Assembly (NCBI GenBank): GCA_013115135.1
Contig: JABANP010000192.1
Location: 1 to 64,000, forward strand
Direction: 5' to 3'
DNA: 64,000 nt
Source: Perkinsus olseni
Lineage: Eukaryota; Perkinsozoa; Perkinsida; Perkinsidae
Shown here in pieces: positions 54,641-64,000 of this stretch. The number at the start of each line of letters is the position of its first letter. Positions within the stretch are counted from its first letter, which is position 1. The notes beneath the pieces were generated by a model that did no database searches, was not told the origin of the DNA, and saw only the letters and a list, made by a program, of their open reading frames with translations. The translations under genes were made by a program, and so were the position numbers.

Positions 54641-56165
54641 CGGGTCGTCGATTGCGGGAGTACCGCATTGGCTGTTTGACACAGCCTGTTTCTATCACCC
54701 CAAAACTGCCGCACCCCGTTGAAAGTCAAAGTTTGAACCTCCTATAATAGGAGTCCTACTATCGCAAGTGAGGATTTCTTCACACTAGGACCCCGGATCC
54801 GCTTTTCTCTTTACAAACTGCTCGACCATCGAGCTTTAATGAGCTAGAAAACCCAAAACTCTGGGGCAGCATCCATCGATCTCCTCTGGGGCCCAGAGGG
54901 GACCGACGGGCTGCTCGTGGTTTTCAGATGCAACAGACGAGAAGTAGACACCCGTCACGTGCAACGTCACGGTGAAAGCGTCACCGTTTGTTGCGCGCGT
55001 TAGTAGTAATACTCACACTGGTTGACTTAACAACTGCGATGGACCGAATGGTCAAGTATAATGGGAATTAAAACTTTATCATCTATCGGATAGATTCTAT
55101 CCGTTCCAGTGGATGGGCTGCTACCATTCCACTGGGGAGAGGGAAACCTGCACGATCATTTTCCACGCAATCGGCTGTCCCGTTCTGCTGTCCCACTATT
55201 GAGCTAAGCTCTGGTCGTTCTGTTGATGCATCTTTAGCTATCCTCTCCTATATCTCCACATAAAACGGATATCCTGTAAACGGATTTTTGCGAGAAGCAC
55301 TTCGCAAGATGAGCGCCAGTTGTCACTCAATGGTTTTATCACTATAACGGACAGGCGGTGACAGACTGAAAACTCTATCAGTACAGAGCTCTAGCTGAAG
55401 AATAGCTAGTAGCAACTAGCCAGTGTTATGGGTGCAGATTGCCTACTACTGATGCTCCTATACTCGGTTGGCTGGTGTCCCGAGCATTCCTCAAGGGTTT
55501 TGTCAAGTCCCGAGAGAGGTCAAACCCTCGCAGTCCTTATATAGCTTATGAGCCCAATACCGATTGTCTGGGCAAGCGAGATGCTCAGGCCGTGCTGTGA
55601 ACCAGAGAGAAGAGTGAAGTGCATTGTAACGCTACTTCTGTCCCAGGGTAATGGTATTGTCTTCTTCTGGCATAAGACATCCGCTTGTTGGATTTCCCCC
55701 TAAGTGATATCCAAGTCAATACCGCGACACCAGGTGGGCAAGCGCTGCGCTTGAAGCGCGTCACGGAAGCTCCGTGACGGAGCAATGTTTGCATCGTTCT
55801 ACACTACACAGGCCCCGTGCACAGTACCGGCCTGGCTCCCTGGTACTACCAGGGAAAGATGGAGAGCCTCCAAAGATTCAGGCGCGTCCATCCAAGGAAG
55901 TGAACTCGCGAGAGTCAAGACTCGAGGGGACGATAATTCGCGAACTGTCGGAGCGGAAGCATCAAGCGCAAATCATTCTCCATCACAGGACACCCTTCAC
56001 ACCATGTGCACATGAGTCATACAGGATACAGCGGAAGTGTCGTCACTGAAATGTCGTCGCCTGAGTCCTGAAAGTACAGCAGGACTGTCTTCAACTGGTC
56101 GAAACACATTTTCTCATCACAGTGCGCCATATGACAGGTTATGCCATTGAGGGTTATGCATTCTT
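54641..56165. other. no supported gene
   Basis: Open frames (55585-55794 -, 55774-56049 +) are unsupported. Inverted repeats: 54739-54753 (CTCCTAT-A-ATAGGAG), 54883-54899 (CCTCTGGG-G-CCCAGAGG), 55081-55095 (ATCTATC-G-GATAGAT), 55759-55779 (9-bp arms, 3-base loop) and 55837-55855 (9-bp arms around C). Confidence 0.45.
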
Positions 56166-56168
56166 CAA

Positions 56169-57254
56169 CTACCGAGCCAAGGCTATCGCCTGCCTGATTG
56201 CGAGCTCAGGTCGAAGAACACCATACAGCATCTCCTCGCCAAATTTCGTTCTGCATCTGCCCTCCGTGGAGTTCAGAAGGATTCTCCCGATCTCCGCCGG
56301 CTTGAAGTTCTTGAAACTTTTCATCAACGCCACCAGACCACCAACAGCGGCTGTGGCGGCTGAGGAACCCCAATTCCGAATATATTCCCACTCACTTCCG
56401 TTGCGCTTTGGTGACGGATGCACAACCCTCGTGCTGGGTACACCGAAGCTAGCAAGCTTTGAGGCCCCCGTTGAGAGGACTAATGGCTCCACCGCTCGCG
56501 TCCCTGCTATGCAGAGCACTCCAGATATACTGTTGGCGAGGGAGCACGGTAAAGCATTTTCTTCTGGCCCATCCACATTGTCGGAATTCGTAGTACTGGT
56601 GAGTACTAAAATTCCCTTCCTAACAGCCTTCTTTAGTACACGTTTGAAAAAGAGCGACAAGTTGTGCTCGAACGGCATCACGTTAGCAAAGACTATGACG
56701 TCGGTATCGTCGAACGTGAGGGCCGCCTCCCAACTTCGTGTAGTCTGGGTGTAGCTAGCTCCATTTACATGATGCGTCATCCTTATCGCACGAATTTTAA
56801 CCCTGTCAGCGATGCCAGCGATCCCGACTCCATTGTTGATGTTTGCACCAAGCACACCGGCCATCGCCGTACCGTGACCATTATGATCCTTAAGTGACTC
56901 CGGCCATGCTCCAGAGGCGTCGTATCCCTCCAGCAGCTTCCCTTCAAATTCAGGATGTCCAGGTGCTATCCCCGTATCAATGATGGTCACGATGGCATCC
57001 TTCCGTGGGAGACCAGACTCTGTCACCGCCTCCCAAACCTCCTTAACATGCAAGGCCTCAAAAAAAGTTTTCTGGTGGGGAAACAGCGGATCGTTGGGAG
57101 GGTAACTCAGCACGTTCGAAGGGGCCTTAAGGCTTGCACCTCCTTTGAACGTGGCTCGCCATAGCGCAGACGAGCTGCTGAGCGGCGCTCCACAAAGATA
57201 AGCAATCCACAGAGATGCTGTCTTCCAGATACCCCTGGGACGAAGCGCTGCCAT
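56169..57254 (-). CDS. secreted subtilisin-like serine protease (S8 family)
   Basis: An intronless frame of 361 residues from ATG 57254; an in-frame ATG at 57305 is less likely because the duplicated copy also begins at this point. Residues about 10-30 are a signal peptide (TASLWIAYLCGAPLSSSS). The S8 domain starts near DPLFPHQKTFF (55-65). Catalytic Asp93 lies in TIIDTGIAPGH, His127 in DHNGHGTAMAGVLGA, the likely oxyanion Asn223 in TSTTN and Ser298 in NWGSSAATAAVGG (usually GTSMATPHVAG). All three catalytic residues are present, but the serine motif is unusual (SSAATAA; the Thr is kept, the Pro and His lost). The prosegment is very short or absent, only about 25 residues, unlike most subtilases, so folding may not need an inhibitory propeptide. 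Expected role: extracellular proteolysis. Perkinsus parasites are known to secrete subtilases. The head is duplicated at 21.8-22.3 kb and a tail relic lies at 51.9-52.2 kb. Confidence 0.93.
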   Translation of the reverse strand: MAALRPRGIWKTASLWIAYLCGAPLSSSSALWRATFKGGASLKAPSNVLSYPPNDPLFPHQKTFFEALHVKEVWEAVTESGLPRKDAIVTIIDTGIAPGHPEFEGKLLEGYDASGAWPESLKDHNGHGTAMAGVLGANINNGVGIAGIADRVKIRAIRMTHHVNGASYTQTTRSWEAALTFDDTDVIVFANVMPFEHNLSLFFKRVLKKAVRKGILVLTSTTNSDNVDGPEENALPCSLANSISGVLCIAGTRAVEPLVLSTGASKLASFGVPSTRVVHPSPKRNGSEWEYIRNWGSSAATAAVGGLVALMKSFKNFKPAEIGRILLNSTEGRCRTKFGEEMLYGVLRPELAIRQAIALAR

Positions 57255-57670
57255 AATCGAAGCACGCGCGAGAAAGAACTGAGACTGGGCTACTGTTGCG
57301 AACACTTCGCGATGAGGCTACTGCGGGGGCTGGTCGACGGACCAGAGTCTCTGGAGGGAGAGAAAAGTGGAAGTTGTACAATCCTTCATGAGTTCCAGTC
57401 GATGCTTTGCCGAGTGTTTCGCCGAATCCACTTCAGGTTCTACACGGCGCACAGAGCTAATGGCCCGAACAATGGAAAAGTTCATGTTTCCCGAGTTCGA
57501 GCGAGCCGGTGGCGCACAGAATCCTCCCCATCGCGGGTGCTAAGTTGATTCGTTTCGACGATTTCCAAGCGTTCGAGCGCTACATTTCCGGCTCGATAAA
57601 CTTGCCGTTGGATACCGGAGACTTCGGAAGGCAACTCTTAAAATGGCTGAGAAAGGACTTAAAACTTTGA
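57255..57670 (+). pseudogene. divergent reading frame beside the subtilase, with one extra base
   Basis: The frame reads VEVVQSFMSSSRCFAECF and then TELMARTMEKFMFPEFERAGG, hits four Cs at 57526-57529, and continues one base out of phase as GAKLIRFDDFQAFERYISGS to a stop at about 57670. In the 21.8-22.3 kb copy (minus strand) the matching region has three Cs and reads straight through (GGALSPPIM, then RFFRFDGFQVTERYISG). The 57 kb copy therefore carries a +1 change, or a programmed shift. It faces away from the subtilase and shares its 5' region. The start codon is not resolved and no family is recognised. Confidence 0.5.
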
Positions 57671-57971
57671 GATAAACAAGACTGATAGAGACTTTCTTCA
57701 TGGACCGGAGACAAAACTCCTGAAATGCGGAGTACTATTTACACGGATCAAAGCTTGAAATCCAAGACAACTGACATTTTGCGTGTGAAGGGCCGAATCA
57801 CACCAGTTGAACCGCCCAATGCTATCTACATGTATCGATCAAGAGAAAAGAATGTAACTGAGACCTTGAGAGTGACGCCGACAAATCTGGGTCACCCTAA
57901 ACTGGCATCTCTGAGATCACAGGCTTGACAAGCGAGCGTGCTTTGCGGTGGAGCTGGAAATTAGCAAAGTT

Positions 57972-58025
57972 GATGACTAATTTAGTCATCTCTGCCATTC
58001 TTCTGTCACAGCTTTAAAAGCTGTG
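57972..58025. repeat. two single-base-centred inverted repeats, 9-bp arms each
   Basis: 57972-57990 (GATGACTAA-T-TTAGTCATC) and 58007-58025 (CACAGCTTT-A-AAAGCTGTG), 16 bp apart, between the convergent ends of two genes: a plausible shared 3'-end region. Confidence 0.85.
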
Positions 58026-58059
58026 CCCCATCATAGAACTGGGCAAGGCAGTGAACAGC

Positions 58060-59805
58060 TTAGAACTCTACGGCGCCCGTTTGCCACAGAATCCAACTTT
58101 TCGCCCAAGTCTTCTTGAGGATCCAGAATCCCACGGAGGCGAGGAAATTAACTTCAGAGGAGAACTCCCACGCGTTGGCCATGTTATCTGACAGTGTTCC
58201 CCTTGATGTCAATGTTCACTTTGGCAGAGGCGAGCTTAACGTCAACGCCCGTAACGATTACTCCCATAAGCCGAAATATCATTATGGGGTTTTGCCGTAC
58301 ACCCGACCTTAGCGCCGATGGTCCAATGGATGACACTGCCAACAACAGGTAGATTCACGTCGAACCTGACACTAGCATCAACTTCGCCATGGAAGGTTCG
58401 TTTATCGGGTTGGAGGAGGGATTGGCCACTGGCCGCACCGGAGATGCAGACGGTGATTGTGAGGCTCACAACTTCTCCGTATTGGAAAACTAAGGCACAT
58501 CCACCGGCCTCGAACTCTAGGTTGAGAACGAGTGCGTCGCCACCCTTCTTCAAAGCTCACTGACAAGCTCAAGTGGGCCTTGACGGAGGGCTTGTTGACA
58601 TCCGTGAAGCTTATTAAGCCTTTGACGGTGCCTGATATGTCGAGGGACGCGTCGACGGAGGCAACCAAGCGGTATTTCGCGGTAGGGTCCATAGACTTCC
58701 CGCTATTGCATCCATTAGGAAATTCAAGACTGACAACCTTGACAAGTTGCCGATGTCTCGAAGCGTGGAAGTAGAAGTCAGCCGCGGAGTTCTCCTCGAT
58801 GGTGAAGTACTTGATTCCTCGGGACACAGTGTCCTGTCGGAGAGATCGACGCCCGCTCATCCAGTCCTCTGCCTCATGCTCCTCAAAGAAAGCACGAGAT
58901 CTCTCGGCCAGGCGATCACCGGCGATATAATCCGCCGTGACGAACGGGGCCTCTCTAACAGAAGCTTCGTCAAGGTGATGATGGGAATCGATGCGGTAGG
59001 TATGATACATAGCCTCGACTGCCGACTCGATGCTGAGTTCTTTGTCGAGAGGAGCAGCATGCTCGAAGATGGATTCCTGGAAGACCTTGCTACCAACATA
59101 CGTGTTGATGGCCAGCAGTTTGACAGGCTGCTGGACGCTCTCGTCGATAAAGACAACCCAGGTGTCGGGCGCGAGACCGGTCTGGTAGAGAGCCGTGTAG
59201 TTCGTGCCATCCTTGGGGTCTAGACCTTCAGGACCCTTTCTCAACCACTTGCTCACAACAGCACCATTCAGCTTGTCAACACCGTCACGAGTCCACCCCT
59301 GTGCTTCGAGATCACCTGGGTCAATGCCGGCATTCTGAAGACGGCTAGCATGACTGGGGACTTGAGTGTGGGCGAGAACAGACGACTTGTGGTCGTAGAA
59401 GTGCTCGACGCGTTTAGACTCTGGCGACTCCACGGTCATGATGAACTGGTAGGGGTAGTTAGGCAAAGCCTTTACCGAGACTTGGCCATCCTTAGTGACG
59501 ATGATATCCTCTCTAGTCGTGAGAACGCCGTCTTCCATTCCAGGAAGCCTGAGGCCGTAGGTCTCCCTGGCCTGGGAAATGCCGCACGGAGCACGGTTGC
59601 CGTGGCCATCCTTCAGGTCTGGATTGCAGAAGTCCTTGGTGGTAACTCGCAAGCGCATGTTATCTGTTTTCAGATAGGCGCCGTGGGCGGTCAGTACTGA
59701 AACCACGATGAGAGCTGCGAGATTGGGTAGCATCAGTGAAGCAGCTAGGATGGAAAAGCTGGAAAGAACGGCGATAAGCACTGAAGCCTCGACAGTTCTA
59801 GGCAT
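58060..59805 (-). CDS. membrane-anchored or secreted protein with three apparent +1 shifts
   Basis: From ATG 59805 the frame is open for about 415 codons. It starts with a hydrophobic region (residues about 8-42, SLMLPNLAALIVVSVLTAHG), a signal or anchor. The middle contains GWTRDGVDKLNGAVVSKW and DTWVVFIDESVQQPVKLLAI. This pattern is faintly like the N-terminal domain found ahead of papain-type proteases in some protists, an uncertain comparison; no protease domain follows. Near 58552 the frame becomes unlike protein, but skipping one base gives KKGGDALVLNLEFEAGGC. A second one-base skip at 58259 gives TGVDVKLASAKVNIDIKGN, and a third at 58189 gives DNMANAWEFSSEVNFLAS, which runs to TAA at 58060. 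All three corrections have the same sign. Alternatives are sequencing indels, a decaying gene, programmed +1 shifting, or very short introns (GTGAGCTTTGAAG fits at the first site). Confidence 0.7.
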
Positions 59806-60984
59806 GGTAAAATGAGGAGTGTCACGTTAAGAGTAGTCTATGGGAATCCTAGCCCGCACACGCTCCAGGCTGGCACAGATCTCAGCAGTTGCTGGCAACC
59901 TTAGATCCGGTCGTTACAGCGATTGCTTGGGTTTTAAAACGCCCACACGCATAAGCATCGTTCCGGCTAGGAAATTCCTAGGCGGACCGTGCTGATGATC
60001 AACATTTTGTGTTGCACACAATGCACACTGTGCGCCAATCTTTGCTGCGTTCCGGCACTAGACTGCGGTTACTGGTTGCCGATACTCACGGTTTGAGAGG
60101 TAACTTCAGATGGAAGCTATCCCGGTTCGCAAGAGCGGAGCGCGAAATGACGCAAACCATGGCAGCAAGACTTGACACAAGGCAACGCAACGCGACGCAA
60201 GTCTGTTGTGTAGTTCGCTGTCCTTCCGAGATCGGCGTTCCCGCATTTTCGTCAGCTGCAGTCCCGGAATCCTGACCTCTAGAACTCAATGCCATAAGAG
60301 ATTAGTAGGAGTGAAAACAAGTAGCATACAGTACAGTAGTAGTACAGAGCTCAACGGAACTATATCTCCGTAGCACCAGCTCTGTGTGCAATGGAGTTTC
60401 ACCCGTGTTGTGTAATACGCTAGGGTAAAACGCATAACACACAACGCAACGCGAAATAGACGATTTTAGAACTCAAAACGCGAAGAACGCGTAGGCGTTA
60501 GGCATACGGTAATCCGTAACGCGTTGGCATAGTGCGCGAGAGGCAAAACACAATTAACAGCACAATAAGAAATTTAGACGATACAAATTAAGCAGAAAAA
60601 CTCACAGTACCGCTAGTCCCACTAACACCTGGGACTGGGACTTGAAGAGAATCAGTCTCACTCTCGCTCGGCGCGAGCCTCGCGGCCGCCATACGGCCAG
60701 GCGACTCCAAATTACCACAACGGCGCTAACCACCCTCCTTCTCATGAGTCTGAATGCCAGGCACGTAGAATGCGAGCCAGCTTCCATAGACTCAACAGTA
60801 GCAGCAGCGAAATGACAGCAATAGAAGCAGCATCGTTGGTGATGCCGTCGCCCATAGTTCCCGTTAGTGCGTGGTTGATACTAACCAACAAAAGTTCGTA
60901 CCGGGGGCACTGATTCAGTGCCAGTGACACCGAACAATAATAACTGCGACACGACCCTACACGCGGTGGAGTCCCCGGGAGGGG
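59806..60984. other. no supported gene
   Basis: It includes the presumed promoter side of the 58.1-59.8 kb gene. Repeated ACGCG/CGCAACGC-type strings occur near 60180-60560. Frames at 60009-60275 (+) and 60742-61011 (-) are unsupported. Confidence 0.35.
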
Positions 60985-61345
60985 CTTCATCGAAGAATGA
61001 CCTTCGTGCAACTCAACGGTGTCTTCTGTGATAACAATATGATATTCTTAGGATAATCCTCCGTGTTGGAGCGATAGTGACGAAATACACCGAAAATCGC
61101 GAGCACCTGAAGTACGTGAGTATCACAACATATGACTGACGAATTATGCGACAAAGCACGGACTTCACAGCAAACATCACGAATGAGGATTGGTCGCGTC
61201 ACAGAAGATATCTTGTAGTCTCGTGGGTCCTCGATTCCCCACTCTTCCTCCATAAGTCTAATAAAGAGAATGCAAACAAAGACAGGATGGACTCGCTGCA
61301 TCACGAGCCCTTTCCCGGTCGTATCCCTGGACTACGTAACTATAA
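60985..61345. repeat. dispersed repeat, copy 2 (partner 41490-41860)
   Basis: Diverged direct copy; see the first entry. Inverted repeats lie just beyond at 61354-61368 (CTGATCT-G-AGATCAG) and 61527-61541 (GATTCAT-C-ATGAATC). Confidence 0.7.
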
Positions 61346-61543
61346 CCAGACGACTGATCTGAGATCAGAATCATCAAGAGCATTACAACACTGACACAAC
61401 ACTCTAAAGCATGCTATTCGATAGATGAACACTACAGGGGTTGCGCAGGAACGATACAAAGTCGTCGCTCGAACGCTCAATAACAGCAGCCTCTCCGTTC
61501 AACCACATGAACACATGTGACGTGGAGATTCATCATGAATCAT

Positions 61544-62002
61544 TCATGCACGATTCCACCAACCCGAATCAGGAGTAGAAGTAAGTTTCGTCAGGAGGAC
61601 CGACCGTCTGACGGCGTCATAGTATACACGGTAATCATCTGCTGCGGTAACATTTCCCTTAATCCTGTCGAACCTCATGAAATCGTTGTTCTTGAATCCA
61701 CGCCGCGGACACATCCTTTTTAGTTCATCTATCATACTTCTGTGACTCGGGCTCTGAGAATCCACGATACCATATCGGTCGGGATAATCGGCCGCCGGCT
61801 CGATTTCGAACCGCCCCACGGCTGCGGGTTGTTGCTTATCGCATGCGACCACCATGTGCACAGAGGAGACGCCAGAAGCAGGGACGAAGGTACAATCCAC
61901 GAAGAGGTAGGGAGACGGAACCCTCCCCGCGAAGTTGCCGTTAGGCAGATACGCATCATTGACGCTGATGAGAACTCTGATGACGAGGATGACGGAAAGC
62001 AT
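61544..62002 (-). CDS. small secreted protein
   Basis: An intronless frame of 152 residues starting MLSVILVIRVLISVNDAYLP, a short signal peptide. The mature part has cysteines at VDCTFVP and VVACDKQQ (about residues 37 and 54) and at RMCPRRG (about 97), a central FEIEPAADYPDRYG stretch and a C terminus ending in SGWWNRA. No family is recognised; size and signal peptide are typical of lineage-specific secreted proteins of protist parasites. It lies apart from the four-gene array and shows no obvious similarity to it. The start is the only ATG before the hydrophobic stretch. Confidence 0.75.
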   Translation of the reverse strand: MLSVILVIRVLISVNDAYLPNGNFAGRVPSPYLFVDCTFVPASGVSSVHMVVACDKQQPAAVGRFEIEPAADYPDRYGIVDSQSPSHRSMIDELKRMCPRRGFKNNDFMRFDRIKGNVTAADDYRVYYDAVRRSVLLTKLTSTPDSGWWNRA

Positions 62003-64000
62003 GGATCGCGAGGAAGGCGTGCTAAGGGGTCAACCAGAGCTGAGAAAGGGTCCTGACAACTCGTTGTCAATCTGCGAACGATCCTTGTGCATGCGTGCAC
62101 AGATCCAATCCCTCGTGCACTATACTGACAGCGTAGTGACGACTATACGCTATGTAACAGCTTCCAGTGGAAGCCTTCCGCTTGTTTTAGTACTACTCGG
62201 CCGACTAGGCTATCATCGCTGCAACTATCTTGACTTCATATGTGGAAGGAACTCCCTGCTGTTTCGCTCGCATTTGTATTGGTGTAACGGCTCGCTACGC
62301 TCGAGCTATGTACTTGCGTGCCCTCAGCTTAGCTTTTCGCCGGAATTGTTAGAGTTACCGGAGTTTGCATCCAGTTTGCAGTTCGAACATCCTTGACTTG
62401 AGGCCCGTTCTTCCTACGCCAGTGGCGTAACGCCACTCTTGCCTTCGAGCTCACCAACGGTTTGTGTTGCGCAACTAGTTCGAGTTCTTCGAGGACCGTC
62501 TGACCTCATCCTGCGCTTAGACTCGCGTGCAAGCTAGACCTCACGATAGGCTAGCTTACGCTATAGAATCCCCTTATCGTTTAATCCCTCTCGAGTCCGA
62601 TTTCACAACTCTTTGCGCCTCGTCTCAAAGAACCACACTGCACTGACTTAGTATTTGCATCATGCAATAGTGCAAACGATTCCACTATGCCATAGTATTT
62701 AGGAAATACTATTGGCTTCCAAAACCCCCGCGTGGGAGGATGTAGGGGAGAGGAAATAAGCTGATTTCAAGATCTGAGACGGCGCCAGTCACAAGACCGA
62801 TGCACAACGTGCCTTTGTTTGCTGAGTCGTTCTCAGATAGTGGTGCGTTAAACGCGTTTAACACTTGCCGCAACCCGATTGACATACCAGGACGAATTAT
62901 CTCGTTAGCACTTTCCGCGTTATTACGTTCACAGTGTGAACTTCACACGCGTTTTGACACACAACATATGGCGCTCTCCAACGCATCGCGCGAAACATTT
63001 CAACACGCAAGACAGATGAATGTCTAATGCTCCCCAATAACATAAGTCGATTCGTGGAGGGTCTCTCGCAGAAGCTCACCGGGGCGACCCGTGCGGCAGT
63101 GCAACACGACACCGAATACCGATCGACAGCCGAACACTGTAGCATGTGAAACTCTCTCCTTCCTCGCGATAGCTACGAGCCGTTGGGGAAACTCCGTCCC
63201 TGTTTCACCAGGCAGACCCCGCGCGACTTGCTCGTTGCTATGGTGTCCACAGAGTTAGAGGGGCTTCATACTATACAGCAACCAACACAGCGCAACTTAC
63301 AGTCACGCTGCTCAACCGTGGTCCGATAAAGAACCTAGCAAGGTTGCTATTTCACAACTGTATGCATTAGCTGCTTATTTATAGCAACTTACGTACATCG
63401 CTGCATTCTACATGCGCCTACGGTATTGAGGCGCAATAGATACTCCACAATACCTCTACAAGAGTGTCGATACCTCCTGGCTGGAGGTATTGAGAATACC
63501 TCCCACGCCGTCTAACTATGAGTCCCGTGTTGCTCTTTGGGACATAATAGATCACAAAAACAACGGGGAATCCCCGTTGGGGATTGAACCACCGCCGTTC
63601 TCCAACCCGCCAGAAACACCAACCTAGAGTTAGAGGGCAGACCAGCTCGAGATAAAACGGACAGAAGACGTGAGTAGACGAGATCGGCAAGGCTAGACTT
63701 GACCGAGTCCAGAGAGTATTGACGTGTGATTCTTCACTTTGCTTCCGAGTGTAAGTTACTAGATACTAAAGATTTTCAGTCGTTTCATATATTCAGGCGA
63801 GCGAAGTTTTAATTGCTCCTTTGCGTTCTCTTTTCAAACTGATGGATCAAATCCGATCGTTTGTCTCTTTGACTGGTTAAGATTGATAAATCTTCCACTT
63901 GTAACTCGTATAATCTACCATGCCAGACGTGTATAATTCCGTTTAGAGCAAATCACAATTCGGGCGATATTGCGTCGTGTTCGAGCTCGCTCGAGTGACG
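62003..64000. other. no supported gene; inverted repeats
   Basis: Open frames (61935-62396 +, 62800-63027 +, 62897-63145 -, 63418-63690 -) lack support. It contains 62421-62437 (AGTGGCGT-A-ACGCCACT), a perfect 16-bp palindrome at 62847-62862 (GTTAAACG/CGTTTAAC) and 63561-63579 (CAACGGGGA-A-TCCCCGTTG). Confidence 0.45.
62085..62098 (+). repeat. copy 6 of motif TTGYGCATGCGTGC
   Basis: Exact match (Y = T), about 80 bp upstream (5') of the small secreted-protein gene start on the opposite strand. Confidence 0.6.

Noticed and set aside
63575..63600. GGTTCAATCCCC on the minus strand as a possible tRNA
   Set aside because: The flanking bases do not form a T-stem and no acceptor or anticodon arm is found; the adjacent CAACGGGGA repeat explains the GC pattern.
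1..64000. CRISPR arrays, bacterial operons, rRNA genes, spliced-leader RNA genes
   Set aside because: No regularly spaced direct repeats, no Shine-Dalgarno-linked gene strings, no rRNA-like blocks, and no recognisable leader sequence ending GGCTCAAG were found.

Overview
This window looks like nuclear DNA of an intron-rich protist. Most recognisable genes are broken into many short exons with GT-AG introns of about 45 to 500 bp. Proteins are assembled from eukaryotic domains, there are no operons or bacterial ribosome-binding sites, and tandem families of small secreted proteins lie in repeat-rich DNA. The gene set (tandem metacaspases, a secreted subtilisin-like protease, lineage-restricted secreted proteins, and an AG about 17-20 nt before conserved start codons) fits an alveolate such as Perkinsus. 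That assignment is inference, not proof.

Layout. 0-23 kb holds a multi-exon coiled-coil gene (about 2.1-5.1 kb, +), an unrecognised gene (5.9-7.4 kb, -), one intronless POT-family peptide transporter (7851-9401, +), a leucine-rich-repeat/coiled-coil gene (about 13.5-15.7 kb, -), a two-TM membrane-protein gene (17.5-18.0 kb, +) and several weakly supported loci. 21.8-22.3 kb is a truncated copy of the head of the subtilase gene that lies intact at 56.2-57.3 kb in opposite orientation.

23.7-38.1 kb is a head-to-tail array of three metacaspase genes (A, B, C). All exons could be assigned with consistent phase in A and B; in C the only uncertain point is one exon end. Each encodes a UBA/CUE-like N-terminal domain, a four-cysteine zinc-ribbon-like domain, a Gln/Pro-rich linker, the p20/p10-like peptidase C14 domain and a glycine-rich hydrophobic tail. 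Gene A has alanine where B and C have the aspartate two residues before the catalytic cysteine. A and B share an almost identical patch over the catalytic exons.

38.4-40.1 kb holds an unrecognised multi-exon gene. 41-54.6 kb is a tandem array of four diverged paralogues of a secreted protein of about 240-260 residues, all on the minus strand, each in similar flanking repeat modules. 56.2-59.8 kb holds the subtilase, a divergently placed reading frame, and a membrane-anchored or secreted protein gene whose 3' part needs three +1 frame corrections. A small secreted protein lies at 61.5-62.0 kb.

Two genome-level patterns stand out. First, there are many perfect inverted repeats separated by exactly one base, with arms up to 25 bp, concentrated in the non-coding DNA of 34-64 kb. 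Second, a 14-bp motif, TTGYGCATGCGTGC, occurs six times (one copy with a single mismatch), always on the plus strand.
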